A stretch of DNA of 64,000 bases from positions 310,001-374,000 of the forward strand of contig NW_026110839.1 in NCBI RefSeq assembly GCF_024679095.1, in the 5' to 3' direction. A program made the translations under genes and the position numbers. Origin of the DNA: Eriocheir sinensis (lineage: Eukaryota; Arthropoda; Malacostraca; Decapoda; Varunidae). The notes under the pieces were generated by a model. The model was not told where the DNA came from. It ran no database searches and was given only the letters and a program-made list of their open reading frames with translations. Of the stretch, positions 28,014 to 47,283 are shown one piece after another; position 1 is the first letter of the stretch; each line of letters opens with the position of its first letter.

Positions 28014-29322
28014 GCATTTTTTATGTAAATATATATACCAAAATGCACATAAAATATTTAAATTTGTATTACAATAAATATACAAAATGCACATACAATA
28101 AGGTAAATTTGTATTGAAATAGATATGCAAAATACATATAAAACAATGTAAATTTGTTTCAAAGTATACATACGAATACACATAAAATAACGTAGATTTC
28201 TATAAAATATATATACAAAATACACATAAAATGAAGTAAATACGTATAAGAAAATGTATACAAAATACACATAAAATAATGTAAATTCGTATCAAAATAA
28301 ATAAACTAAATGCCAATAAAAGAATGTTTACTTGTATAAATATAAATATACAAAATACACATAAATTAACGTAAAATTGTATAAAACTTAATACAAAAAT
28401 AAACAAAAATAATTAAATTTGTATGAAAATATATATACAAAAGACACATAAAATAAGCTAAATTTGAATTGAAATAAATATAGAAAATACATAAAATAGT
28501 GTAAATTTGTATCAAAATATATATTCAAATGCACATATAATAACGTAGATTTGTATAAAAATATATAAACAAAATACACATTAAATAATGTAAATACGTA
28601 TAAAAGATATGTACGTAATGTAAAAATTTATAAAATTAAAGATGCAAAATACCCATAAAATATCTCATATTTAAAAAAAAATATATACAAAAATACACAT
28701 AAAATAATTAAATTTGTATTAAAATAAATATACAAAATACACATACAATAAGGTAGATTTTTATTGATATAGATATGCAAAAAACACATAAAATAATGAA
28801 AATTTTTATCAAAATATATACAAATACACACAATAAAATTACGTAAATTTTTATGAAAATATATAGACAAAATACACATAAAATAATGTAAATACATAGA
28901 AAAATATATATAAAAAATGCACATAAAATAATGTAAATTCGTATCAAAATAAATAAACAAAATTTCCTCTGAAAGAAGGTATCTGTGTAGAAAAATATAT
29001 ATACAAAATACAAATAAAAAAAAAATTGTATAAAAATAATACAAAAATACACAAAAATAATTTAAATTTGTTTGAAAATAGATATGCAAAATACAAATGA
29101 AATTAGGCAAATTTTTATTGAAATACATATACAAAATACACATAAAATAATGTAAATTTGTATGAAAATATATAAACAAATACACATAAGATAACGTAAA
29201 TTTCCATAAAATATATGTACAAAATATACATTAAATAATGTAAATATGTCTAAAAATATATATACAAAATACACAGAATAACGTAAAATCGTATCAAAAT
29301 AAATAAACAGACAATCAATAAA
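28002..29322 (-). repeat. Satellite block, - orientation, left arm and spacer of the tight palindrome
   Basis: A direct copy of 23,185-24,395 and, over 28,012-29,022, the reverse complement of 29,326-30,338. The rare variant AATTTCCTCTGAAAGAAGG at 28,961 mirrors 29,378-29,387. The last 300 bp (29,023-29,322) form the spacer and match 24,098-24,391, ending CAGACAATCAATAAA. No gene is seen. Confidence 0.87.
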
Positions 29323-30338
29323 TGATTTTTTTTTATTTGTATTTTGTATATACATTTTCCTACACAGATATTCTTTTAGAGGAAATTTTGTTTATTTATT
29401 TTGATACGAATTTACATTATTTTATGTGCATTTTTTATATATATTTTTCTATGTATTTACATTATTTTATGTGTATTTTGTATATATATTTTCATAAAAA
29501 TTTACGTAATTTTATTGTGTGTATTCGTATATATTTTGATAAAAATTTTCATTATTTTATGTGTTTTTTGCATATCTATTTCAATAAAAATCTTCCTTAT
29601 TGTATGTGTATTTTGTATATTTATTTTAATACAAATTTAATTATTTTATGTGTATTTTTGTATATATTTTTTTTTAAAATGAGATATATTATGGGTATTT
29701 TGCATCTTTAATTTTATAAATTTTTACATTACGTACATATCTTTTATACGTATTTACATTGTTTAATGTGTATTTTGTTTATATATTTTTATACAAATTT
29801 ACGTTATTATATGTGTATTTGAATATATATTTTGATACAAATTTACACTATTTTATGTATTTTCTATATTTATTTCAATTCAAATTTAGCTTATTTTATG
29901 TGTCTTTTGTATATCTATTTTCATACAAATTTAATTATTTTTGTTTATTTTTGTTTTAAGTTTTATACAATTTTACGTTAATTTATGTGTATTTTGTATT
30001 TTTATATTTATACAAGTAAACATTCTTTTATTGGCATTTAGTTTATTTATTTTGATACGAATTTACATTATTTTAAGTGTATTTTGTATACATTTTCTTA
30101 TACGTATTTACTTCATTTTATGTGTATTTTGTATATATATTTTATAGAAATCTACGTTATTTTATGTGTATTCGTATGTATATTTTGAAACAAATTTACA
30201 TTGTTTTATATGTATTTTGCATATCTATTTCAATACAAATTTACCTTATTGTATGTGCATTTTGTATATTTATTGTAATACAAATTTAAATATTTTATGT
30301 GCATTTTGGTATATATATTTACATAAAAACTGCGTTGT
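28012..30338. repeat. Tight palindrome: 1.01-kb arms, about 303-bp spacer
   Basis: 28,012-29,022 is the reverse complement of 29,326-30,338. Sums of 58,347 and 58,348 at the two ends imply one net base of indel over 1 kb. In about 190 bp compared base by base (28,041 onward) I saw one mismatch. Both arms share the private variant ATTTTTGTTTTAAGTTTTATAC in mirrored form. The spacer matches 24,098-24,391 directly. Confidence 0.9.
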
Positions 30339-31540
30339 TTTATGGGTATTTTGCATCTTTATTTTCATACAAATTTACATTATTTTATTAATATTCTGTG
30401 CATTTATTTTGATACTATTTTACATTATTCTATTTGAGTTTTGTATATATTTTTTTATACATATTTACATTATTTAATGTGTATTTTCTATATATATTTC
30501 ATACAAATTTTCGTTATTTTAAGTGTATTTGTTTATATATTTTTATTCAAATTTATATTATTTTATGTGTATTTTGTATATGTATTTCAATAGAAATTTA
30601 CCTAATTTCATGTGTATTTTGTATATATATTTTATACAAATTTAAATTATTTTTTGTGTATTTTTGTATAGAGTTTTATTCAAATTTACAATATTTTATG
30701 TGTATTTTGTATATCTATTTTCATACAAATACACATTCTTTTATTGATATATTGTTTATTTATTTTGATGCGAATTTACATAATTTAATGTGTATTGTGT
30801 ATATATATTTTTATACGTATTTACGTCATTTCATGTGTATTTTGTATATATATTTCTAAAGAAATATACGTTATTTTAGGTGTATTCGTATATATATTTT
30901 TAAACAAATATACATTGTTTCATGTGCATTTTGCATATTTTTTCAATACAAATTTACCTTATTGTACGTGCATTTTGTATATTAATTTTAATACAAATTT
31001 AGCTATTCTATGTGTATTTTTGTATATGTATTTTTATAAAAATATGCTTTATTTTATGGGTATTTTGCATCTTTATTTTCATACAAAATTACATTATTTT
31101 ATTGATATTCTGTGTATTTATTTTGATACGATTTTACATTATTCTATGTATATTTTGTATATCTATTTTGTGCCAATGTACGTTATTTTATGTGAATTTG
31201 TTTTCATTTCAAACAAATTTACATTATTTTATGTGAATTTTGTACATGTATTCAAATACAAATTTAACTAATTATATGTGTATTTTGTATATCTATTTTC
31301 ATACAAATTGAAATTAATTTTGTGTATTTTTGTATATATTTTTATTCAAATTTTCGTAATTTTATGTGTATTTTGTATATTTATTTTCCGACAAATATAC
31401 GTTCTTTTATCGGAATTTTATTTATTTATTTTGATACGAATCTTCATTTTTTTTAGGTGTATTTGAAATATATATTTTTATACTTATTTACATAATTTTA
31501 TATGTATTTTGAATATATATTTTCATAGAAATTTACTCTA
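29323..31540 (+). repeat. Satellite block, + orientation, most widely copied segment
   Basis: Five relatives of this segment occur in the window: about 14,820-16,545 (+), 9,281-10,862 (+, truncated), 21,971-24,090 (-), about 2,241-3,270 (- and shortened) and, for its first kilobase, 28,012-29,022 (-). It carries 16-monomer units; the TTCTTTTATTG-type monomers at about 30,013 and 30,734 are 0.7 kb apart. No gene is seen. Confidence 0.86.
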
Positions 31541-34500
31541 TATGTATATGTATAGAAAATACACATCAAATAATCTAAATTCGTATCGAAATAAATGAAC
31601 AAAATACCGATAAAATAATGTAATTTTGAATGAAAATATATATAGAGAATACACATAAAATAACGTAAATACAAATAAATATATACACATAAAATGATTT
31701 GAATTTGAATGAAAATAGATATAAAAATAAACTTAAAATAAGGCAAATTTATAATGAAATATATATACAAAATACACATAAAATAATGTAGATTTGTTTC
31801 AAAATATATATACGAATACACATAAAATAACGTAGATTTCTATAGAAATATATATACAAAATACACATGAAATGTTGTAAATACGTATAAAAATATATAT
31901 ACAAAATACACATTAAATAATGTAAAATCGTGTCAAAATAAATAATTAAAATATCAATAAAAGAATGTGTATTTGTATGAAAACACATATACAAAATACA
32001 CATAAAATAACGTAAATTTGTATAAAACTATATATAAAAATACACAAACATAAGTTAAATTTGTATGAAAATAAATATACAAAATACATATAAAATTAGG
32101 TAAATTTGTAAAGAAATACATATACAAAATACACATAAAATAATGTAAATTTGAATGAAAATATATAAACAAATACACTTAAATTAACATAAATTTGTAT
32201 AAAATATATATATAAAAAATACTCATTAAATAATGTTAATATGTATAAAAAATATATATACAAAACACAAATAGAATAATGTAAAATCGTATTAAAATAA
32301 ATACACAGAATGTAAATAAAATAATGTAAATTTGTATGAAAATAAAGATGCAAAATACCCATAAAATAACGCATTTTTTATAAATATACAAAATACACAT
32401 GAAAGGATGTAAATATGTATAAAAATATATATACAAAATACACATTAAATAATGTAAATTCACGTCAAAATAAATAAACAAAATGTCAATAAAAGAATGT
32501 GTATTTGTATGAAAATGAATATACAAAATACACATAAGATAACATAAATTTGTATAAAACTATATACAAAAATACACAAAAATAATTTAAATTTGTATGA
32601 AAATAAATATACAAAATACACATAAGATTAGGTGAATTTTTATTGAAATACATATACAAAATACACATAAAATACTGTAAATTTTAATGAAAATACATAA
32701 ACAAATACACTTAAAATAACGTAAATTTGTATAAAAAAATATATATATAAAACACAAATAGAATAATGTAAAATCGTATCAAAATAAATACACAGAATAT
32801 TAATAAAATAATGTAAATTTGTATGAAAATAAAGAAGCAAAATACCCATAAAATAACGCTTTTTTTTTCAATATATATACAAAAATACACATAAATTTTT
32901 TTATTTGTATTAAAATAATTATACAAAATACACATACAATAAGGTAAATCTGTATTGAAATAGATATGCAAAATACATATAAAACAATGTAAATTTGTTT
33001 CAAAATATATATACGAATACACATAAAATAACGTAGATTTGTATAAAAATATATATACAAAATACACGTAAAATGAAGTAAATACGTATAAAAAAAATGT
33101 ATACAAAATACACATAAAATAATGTAAATTCGTATTAAAATAAATAAACAAAATACCAATAAAAGAATGTGTATTTGTATAAATATAAATATACAAAATA
33201 CACATAAAATAACGTAAATTTTTATAAAACTATATACAAAAATACACAAAAGTAATTAAATTCGTTTGAAAATAGATATACAAAATACAGATAAAAAAAG
33301 CTAAATTTGAATTGAAATGTATATACAAAATACATAAAATAATGTAAATTTGTATCAAAATATTTAAAAAAATACATATAATAACGTAAATTTGTTTAAA
33401 AATATATAAACAAAATACACATTAAGTAATGTAAATACGTATAAAAAATATGTACAAAATACTCATGTAATCATGTAATTCGTATCAAACTAAATAAACA
33501 AAATAGCAATAAAATAATGTAAATTTGTATGAGAAAACATATACAAATACATATAAAATAACGCTAATTTCTATAAAAATATATGTCCAAAAATGAACGT
33601 AAAATAAATTAACTTTGGATAAAAATATATATACACAACACACATTAAATAATGTAAATGCGTACGTAAATAACCTAAATTTGTATAAAACTATATACAA
33701 AAATACACAAAAATAATTTAAATTTGTATGAAAAGAAATATACAAAATACACATATAATTAGGTTAATTTCTATTGAAATACATATACAAAATACACATA
33801 AAATAATGTAAATTTGAAATAAAATATATAAACAAAGACACATATAATAACGTAAATTTGTATGAAATATATATACAAAATACACATTAAATAATGTAAA
33901 TATGTATAAAAAAATATATACAAAACACAAATAGAATAATGTAAAATCGTATCAAAATATATACACAGAATATTAATAAAATAATGTAAATTTGTTTGAA
34001 AATTAAGATGCAAAATACCTATAAATAACGCATTTTTTATAAAATTATTGATACCAAAATACACATAAAATATTTGAATTTGTATCAAAATAAATATACA
34101 AAATGCACATACAATAAGGTAAATTTGTATTGAAATAGATATGCAAAATACATATAAAATAATGTAAATTTGTTTCAAAATATATATGCGAATACTCATA
34201 AAATAACGTAGATTTCTAAAAAAATGCATATACAAAATACACATAAAATTAAGTAAATACGTATAAAAAAATGTATACAAAATACACATAAAATAATGTA
34301 AATTCGTATAAATATAAATAAACAATATAGCAATAAAAGAATGTGTATTTGTATAAATATAAATATACAAAATGCACATAAAATAACGTAAATTTATATA
34401 AAACTATATTCATAAAATAACGCAAATTTCTATAAAAATATATGTACAAAAATGAACATAAAATAAATTTGCATAAAAATATATATACAAAACACACATT

Positions 34501-36280
34501 AGATAATGTAAATGAGTATAAAAATATGTATACAAAATACCTATGAAATAATCTAAATTCGTATCGAATTAGATTAAGAAAATACCAATATAATAATGTA
34601 ATTTTGGATGAAAATATATATACAAAATAAACATAAAATAACCTAAATACAAATACAAATATACACATAAAATAATTTAAAATTGAATGAAATAAATATA
34701 CAAAATAAACATAAAATAAGGTAGATTTGTAATGAAATATATGAAAAAATACACATAAAATAATATAAATTTGTATGAAAATATATATACAAATACACAT
34801 TAAATAACATGAATTTGTATAAAATTTGTATCAAAATATATACGAATACACACAATAAAATAACGTAATTTTTTTATGAAAATGTATATACAAAATACAC
34901 ATAAAATAATGTAAATTTGTATAAAAATATATAAACAAATACACATAAAATAATGTAAATTTGGATAAAATATATATACAAAATAAACCTTAAATAATGT
35001 AATGTAAAAAAAATATATACAAAATACACATAGAATAATGTTAAATCGTATCAAAATAAATAAAGAGAATATCAATAAAATAATGTAAATTTGTATGAAA
35101 ATAAAGCTGCAAAATATCCATATAATAACGCATATTTGCATAAAAATATATATACAAAAATACATATAAAATAATTAAATTTGTATTAAAATAAATATAC
35201 AAAATGCACGTACAATTAAGAAAATTTGTATTGAAATAGATATGCAAAATACACATCAATAATGTAAATTTGTATCAAAATATATATACGAATACTCATA
35301 AAATAGAGAAAATTTCTATGAAAATATACATACAAAATAGATATACAAAATACACATATAACTAGTTAAATTTGTATTTAAATACATGTACAAAAAACAC
35401 ATAAAATAATGTAGATTTGTATGAAAAGAAAACAAATACATTTTATATAAAATATATATACAAAATACACATAGAATAATGTAAAATCATACCAAATAAA
35501 TACACAGAATATCAATAAAATAATGTAAATTTGTATTAAAATAAAGATGCAAAATACCCATAAAATAAAGCATATTTTTATAAAAATACATACACAAAAA
35601 TACACATAGATTAATCAAATTTGTATTAAAATTTATATACAAAATGCACATACAATAATGTAAATTTGTATTGAAAAAATATGCAAAATACACATAAAAC
35701 AATGTAAATTTGTTTCAAAATATATATACGAATACACATAAAATAACGTAGATTTCTATAGAAATATATATACAAAATACACTTGAAATAATGTAAATAC
35801 GTATAAAAATATATATACAAAATACACATTAAATAATGTTAATTCGTGTCAAATAAATAAAAAAAATATCATGAAAAGAATGTGTATTTGTATGAAAATA
35901 GATATACAAAATACACATAAAATAACCTAAATTTGTATAAAACTATATACAAAAATAAACAAATATAATTTAAACTTGTATGAAAATAAATATACAAAAA
36001 ACATAAAATTAGGTAAATTTGTATTGAAATACATATACAAAATACACATAAAATAATGTAAATTTGAATGAAAATATATAAACATATAGACTTAAAATAA
36101 CGTAAATTTTTATCAAATATATATATACAAAAAACACATTAAATATTGTAAATATGTATAAAAAAATATATACAAAACACAAATAAAATAATGTAAAATC
36201 GTATCAAAATAAATACAGAAAATATTAATAAAATAATGTGAATTTGTATGAAAATTAAGATTCAAAATACCCATGTCATG
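31541..36280 (-). repeat. Satellite block, - orientation, shared by two inverted pairs
   Basis: 31,541-35,720 pairs inversely with 17,796-21,970, and from about 32,760 onward it also pairs inversely with the region ending at 59,910. It includes a long-type unit (about 33,165 to 34,339) and several monomers with the CGTAAAATAAATTAACTTTGG and ATTAGATAATGTAAATGAG variants. It ends at CAAAATACCCATGTCATG. No gene is seen. Confidence 0.86.
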
Positions 36281-36371
36281 TGTTTTCGTATATATATTTT
36301 GAAACAAATTTACATTGTTTATATGTATTTTGCATATCTATTTTTGTGTATTCTGTATTTATTTTTGTTAT
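36281..36371 (+). repeat. Short + oriented insert of about two monomers
   Basis: Two monomers (GTGTTTTCGTATATATATTTTG, then TTATATGTATTTTGCATATC) and a TATTTATTTTTGTTATACATAG join lie between long - oriented blocks. The mirror-image insert exists at 56,293-56,387, so the insert predates the large inverted duplication. The same GTTATACATAG/GTTACACATAG join also occurs near 41,830 and 47,970. Confidence 0.85.
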
Positions 36372-38388
36372 ACATAGAGTAATGTAAAATCGTATCAAAA
36401 TAAGTACACAGAATATCAATAAAATAATTTAAATTTGTATGAAAACAAAGATGCAAAATACCCATAAGATAAAGCTTTTTTTTTTTAAATACATATACAA
36501 AAATACACTTAGAATAATTAAATTTGTATTAAAATTAATATACAAAATGCACACATACAATAAGGTAAATTTGTATTGAAAAAAAAACGCAAAATACAAA
36601 TAAAACATTGTAAATTTGTTTCAAAATATATATACGAATACACATAAAATAACGTAGATTTCTATAGAAATATATATACAAAATACACATGAAATTATGT
36701 AAATACGTATAAAAATATATATATAAAATACAAATTCAGTAATGTAAATTCGTGTCAAAATAAATAAACAAAATATCATGAAAAGAATGTGTATTTGTAT
36801 GAAAATAAATAATAGATAATAAATTTGTATGAAATATATATGCAAGATATACATTAAATAATGTAAATATGTATAAAAAATATATATACAAAAAACAAAT
36901 AGAATAATGTAAGATCGTATCAAAATAAATACACTGAATATTAATAAAATAATGTAAATTTGTATGAAAATAAAGATGCAAAATTCCCATCAAATAGCGC
37001 ATTTCTTATAAAAATATATATACCAAAATACACATAAAATATTTAAATTTGTATTGAAATAAATGTAAAAAATGCAAATACAATAAGGTAAACTTCTATT
37101 GAAAGAGATATGCAAAAATACATATAAAACAAAGTAAATTTGTTTCAAAATATATATACGAATACACATAAAATAACGTAGATTTCTATAAAAATATATA
37201 TACAAAATACACAAAATTAGGTAAATACGTATAAAAAAATATAAACAAAATACACATAAAATAATATAAATTCGAAACAAAATAAATAAACAAAATACCA
37301 ATAAAAGAATGTGTATTTGTATAAATATAAATGTACAAAATACACATACAAAATAAACATAAAATAAGGTAAATTTGTAATGAAATATATGTACAAAATA
37401 CACATAAAATAATGTAAATTTATATGAAAATATATATACAAATACACATAAAATACCATGAATTTGTATAAAATTATATATTCAAAATAAATATTAAATA
37501 ATGTAAATGCATATAAAAATATATATATAAAAAGTACATATAAAATAATGTAAATTCGTATCAATATAAATCAACAAAATACCAATAAAATAATATATAT
37601 TTGATTGAAAATAGATTTACAAAATACACATAACATAACTAAAATTTGTATTGAAATATATACAAAAATACATAAAAATAATTTGAGTTTGTATGAAAAT
37701 AGATATTCAAAATACACATAAAACTAGGTAAATTTCTTTTGAAATATATATACAAAATACCCATAAAATATTGTAAATTTGTCAGAATATATAAACAAAA
37801 ACACATAAAATAACGTAAATTTGTTTGAAAAATATATACAAAATACACATAGAATAATGTCAAATCGTATCAAAATGAATGAGCAGAATATCAATAAAAT
37901 AACGTAAATTTGTATGAAAAAAAAGATGCAAAATACCCATAAAATAAAGCATATTTTTATAAAAATACATATACAAAAATACACATAGAATAATTAAATT
38001 TGTAATAAAATTAATATACAAAATGCATATACAATAAGGTAAATTTGTATTGAAAAAATATGCAAAATACACATAAAAGTGTAAATTTGTTTAAAAATCT
38101 ATATACGAATACACATAATATAACGCAGATTTCTATAGAAAGATATATACAAAATACACATGAAATGATGTAAATACGTATAAAAATATATATACAAAAT
38201 ACACATTAAATTATTTAAATTCTCGTCAAAATAAATAAACAAAATATCAATAAAAGAATGTGTATTTGTATGAAAATAGATATACAAAATACTCAAAAAA
38301 TAACCTGTTTGTATAAAACTATATACAAAAATACACAAAAATAATTTAAATTTGTATGAAAATAAATATACAAAATACACATAAAATT

Positions 38389-38513
38389 ATTTTGTATATC
38401 TATTTTATACAAATGTACGTTATTTTATGTGAATTTGTTTTCATTTCATACAAATTTACATTATTTTATGTGTATTTTGTACATGTATTTAAATACAAAT
38501 TTAACTAATTACA
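38389..38513 (+). repeat. Short + oriented insert of about three monomers
   Basis: Monomers ATTTTATACAAATGTACG, GTGAATTTGTTTTCATTTC and GTACATGTATTTAAATAC are inverted relative to their surroundings. The left join is an 11-bp inverted repeat (ATATACAAAAT at 38,366-38,376 and ATTTTGTATAT at 38,389-38,399). The mirror insert is at about 54,152-54,276. Confidence 0.85.
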
Positions 38514-38742
38514 TATTTTTATAAAAATACATATACAAAAATACACATAGATTAATCAAATTTGTATTAAAATTAATATACAAAATGCACATACAATAAA
38601 GTAAATTTATATTGAAAAAATATGCAAAATACACATAAAACAATGTAAATTTGTTTCAAAATATATATTCGAATACACATAAAATAACGCAGATTTCTAT
38701 AGAAATATATATACAAAATACACTTGAAATAATGTAAATACG

Positions 38743-38870
<128 letters not shown>

Positions 38871-39712
38871 AAATACACATTAAATAATGTTAATTCGTGT
38901 CAAAATAAATAAACAAAATATCATGAAAAGAATGTGTATTTGTATGAAAATAGATATACAAAATACACATAAAATAACCTAAATTTGTATAAAACTATAA
39001 ACAAAAATACACAAAAATGATTTAAACTTGTATGAAAATAAATATACAAAAAACATATAAAATTAGGTAAATTTATATTGAAATACATATACAAAATACA
39101 CATAAAATAATGTAAATTTGAATGAAAATATATAAACATATAGACTTAAAATAACGTAAATTTGTATCAAATATATATACAAAAAACACATTAAATAATG
39201 TAAATATGTATAAAAAAAAATATATACAAAACTCAAATAAAATAATGTAAAATCGTATCAAAATAAATACAGAAAATATTAATAAAATAATGTAAATTTG
39301 TATGAAAATTAAGATGCAAAATACCCATTAAATAACGCATTTTTTATAAAAATATATATACGAAAAAGCATAAAATATTTGATTTTGTATTAAAATAAAT
39401 AGATATACAAAATACACATAAATAAGCTAAATTTGAATCGAAATATATATACAAAATACATAAAATAATGTAAATTTGTATCAAAATACCTATACAAATA
39501 CACATATAATAACGTAAATTTGTATAAAAATATATAAACAAAATACACATTAAATAATGTAAATACGTATAAAAATGTAAAAATACACAAATAATCATGT
39601 AATTCGTATTATCAAAATAAATAAACAAATAATAAAATAATGTAAATTTCTATGAGAAAACATATACAAAATACACATAAATAACGCAAATATCAATAAA
39701 ATATATATAATA

Positions 39713-41832
<2,120 letters not shown>

Positions 41833-43207
41833 CATAGAATAATGAAAAATCGTATCAAAATAAATACTCAGAATATCAATAAAATAATGTAAATTTGTAT
41901 GAAAATAAAGATGCAAAATACCTATAAAATAAAGCATATTTTTTTTTATAAAAATACATATACCAAAATACATATTCAATAATTAAATTTGTATTAAAAT
42001 TAATATACAAAATGCACATACAATAAGGTAAATTTGTATTGAAAAAATATGCAGAATACACCTAAAACAATGTAAATTTGTTTCAAAAATATATATACGA
42101 ATACATATAAAATAACGTTGATTTCTATAGAAATATATATACAAAATACACATGAAATGATGTAAATACGTATAAAATATATACAAAATACACATTAAAT
42201 AATGTAAATTCTAATCAAAATCAATAAAAACATATCAAGAAAATATTGTGTATTTGTATGAAAATAGATATACAAAATACACATAAAATAACCTAAATTT
42301 GTATCAAACTCTATTCTAAAATACACAAAATAATTTAAATTTGTATAAAATAAATATACAAAATACACATAAAATTAGTTAAATTTCTATTGAAATACAT
42401 ATTCAAAATACACATAAAATAATGTAAATTTGAATGAAAATATATAAACAAATACACTTAAAATAACGTAAATTTGTATAAAAAATATATACAAAACACA
42501 AATAGAATAATGTAAAATCGTATCAAAATAAATACACAGAATATTAATAAAATAATGTATATTTGTATGAAAATAAAGAGGCAAAATACCCATAAAATAA
42601 CGCATTTTATTTATAAAAATATATATACCAAAATACACATAAAAAAAATAAATTTGAATTAAAATAAATATATAAAAAACACATACAATAAGGTAAATTT
42701 GTATTGAAATAGATATGCAAAATACATATAAAACAATGTAAATTTGTTTCAAAATATATATACGAATACACATAAAATAACGTAGATTTCTATAAAAATA
42801 TATATACAAAATACACATAAAATGAAGTAAATACGTGTTAAAAAAATGTATACAAAATACACATAAAATAATGTAAATTCGTATCAAAATAAATATACAA
42901 AATACCAATAAAAGAATGTGTATTTGTATAAATATAAATATACAAAATACACATAAAATAACGTAAATTTATATAAAACTATATACAAAAATACACAAAA
43001 GTATTTTAATTTGTATGAAAATAGGTATACAAAATATGGTAAATTCGTTTCAAATTCAATAAACAAAATTCAGAATAAAGAAAGTATATTAGTAGAATAA
43101 ATAAATATACAAAATACACATAAAATAACGAAAATTTGTTTGAAAATATATAAAAAAATAAACAAAAATAATTTCAATTCGTATGAAAATAAATATACAA
43201 AATACAC
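41833..43207 (-). repeat. Satellite block, - orientation
   Basis: Usual monomer order on the - strand, with the GATGCAAAATACC type near 41,920, the AAGAGGCAAAATACCC variant near 42,585 and a - oriented TAAAAGAATGTG monomer near 42,910. The last 150 bp include a decayed monomer (TCAGAATAAAGAAAG). It ends in a 10-bp-arm palindrome at 43,197-43,218. No gene is seen. Confidence 0.84.
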
Positions 43208-45866
<2,659 letters not shown>

Positions 45867-46636
45867 AAAATAGATATACAAAATATACATAAAATAAACT
45901 AAATTTGTATTGAAATATATATACAAAATACATAAAATAATGTAAATTTGTATCAAAATATTTTAACAGATGCGCATAAAATAACGTAAATTTGTTTTAA
46001 AATATACAAATACACATTAAATAATGTAAATATGTATAAAAAAAATATATACAAAACACAAATAGAATAATGTAAAATCGTATCAAAATAAATACACAGA
46101 ATATTAATAAAACAATGAAAATTTGTATGAAAATAAAGAAGCAAAATACCCATTAAATAACGGATTTTTTATAAAAATATATATACCAAAATTCACATGA
46201 AAAAAATTAATTTGTATTAAAATAAATATACAAAATACACATACAATAAGGTAAATCTGTATTGAAATATATATGCAAAATACATATAAAACAATGTAAA
46301 TTTGTTTCAAAATATATATACGAATACACATAAAATAGCGTAGATTTGAATAAAAATATATATACAAAATACACATAAAATGAAATAAATACGTATAAGA
46401 AAATGTATACAAAATACACATAAAATAATGTAAATTCGTATCAAAATAAATAAACAAAATACCAATAAAAGAATGTGTATTTGTATAAATATAAATATAC
46501 AAAAAACACATAAAATAACGTAAATTTGTATAAAACTATACAAAAATACACAGAAGTAATTAAATTCGTATGAAAATAGATATACAAAATACAGATAAAA
46601 TAAGCTAAATTTGAAGTGAAATGTATATACAAAATG
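45867..46636 (-). repeat. Satellite block, - orientation, direct duplicate of 50.04-50.81 kb
   Basis: The polarity switch GAATGAAAATAGATATACAA is shared with 50,037, so switch and flanks were duplicated together. Shared oddities include TTTTAACAGATGCGCATAAAA. Homology ends at GAAATGTATATA near 46,630, where this copy jumps to + monomers. No gene is seen. Confidence 0.84.
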
Positions 46637-47283
46637 CAATATTTTATGTTTATATTTGTATTTGTATTAAGGTTATTTTATGTGTATTTTGTATTGATAT
46701 TTTCATCCAAAATTACATTATTTTATTGGTATTTTCTTAATTTAATTCGATACGAATTTAGATTATTTCATAGGTATTTTCTATACATATTTTTATACTC
46801 ATTTACATTATCTAATATGTGTTTTGTATATATATTTTTATGCAAATTTATTTTATGTTTATTTTTGTTAATATATTTTTATAGAAATTTGCGTTATTTT
46901 ATGTATATAGTTTTATATAAATTTACGTTATTTTATGTGCATTTTGTATATTTATATTTATACAAATACACATTCTTTTATTGGTATATTGTTTATTTAC
47001 ATTTATACGAATTTACATTATTTTATGTGTATTTTGTATACATTTTTTTATACGTATTTACTTAATTTTATATGTATTTTGTATATGTATTTTTATAGAA
47101 ATCTACGTTATTTTATGTGAATTCGTATATATATTTTGAAACAAATTTACATTATTTTATATGTATTTTGCATATCTATTTCAATACAAATTTACCTTAT
47201 TGTATGTGCATTTTGTATATTTATTTTAATACAAATTGAAATATTTTATGTGTATTTTGGTATCAATAATTTTATAAAAAAAT
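46637..47283 (+). repeat. Satellite block, + orientation, copy of 57.99-58.63 kb
   Basis: It follows the run from TTGTATTTGTATTAAGG through TTGGTATCAATAATTTTATAAAA, matching 57,990-58,630 in order, and it also resembles 27.08-27.5 kb. Homology stops in an A-run at about 47,282, where monomer polarity flips. No gene is seen. Confidence 0.83.

Larger units (their letters stand above)
17796..35720. repeat. Inverted pair B: 17,796-24,090 with 29,326-35,720
   Basis: Arms of about 6.3 kb with coordinate sums of 53,512-53,554, dropping to 53,417 after the two-monomer loss near 23,508. The polarity switch at 21,971 is mirrored at 31,540. Between the arms lie 24.1-25.8 kb (related to 8.0-9.3 kb), the mosaic + block and the - arm of the tight palindrome. 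Confidence 0.87.

Noticed and set aside
28012..30338. Inverted-repeat transposon (MITE, foldback element or Helitron)
   Set aside because: The arms are ordinary higher-order satellite, the spacer is satellite as well, and I saw no target-site duplication or terminal motif.
16536..31541. A site-specific invertible element using AGAAATTTACTC as a recombination site
   Set aside because: The motif is part of a normal monomer, the - sides differ between the 2.24/16.5 kb pair and the 21.97/31.5 kb pair, and no recombinase gene is present.
46616..47283. Promoter or replication-origin-like AT-rich elements
   Set aside because: TATA- and ARS-like matches occur in almost every monomer of such AT-rich DNA, so individual matches carry no information.
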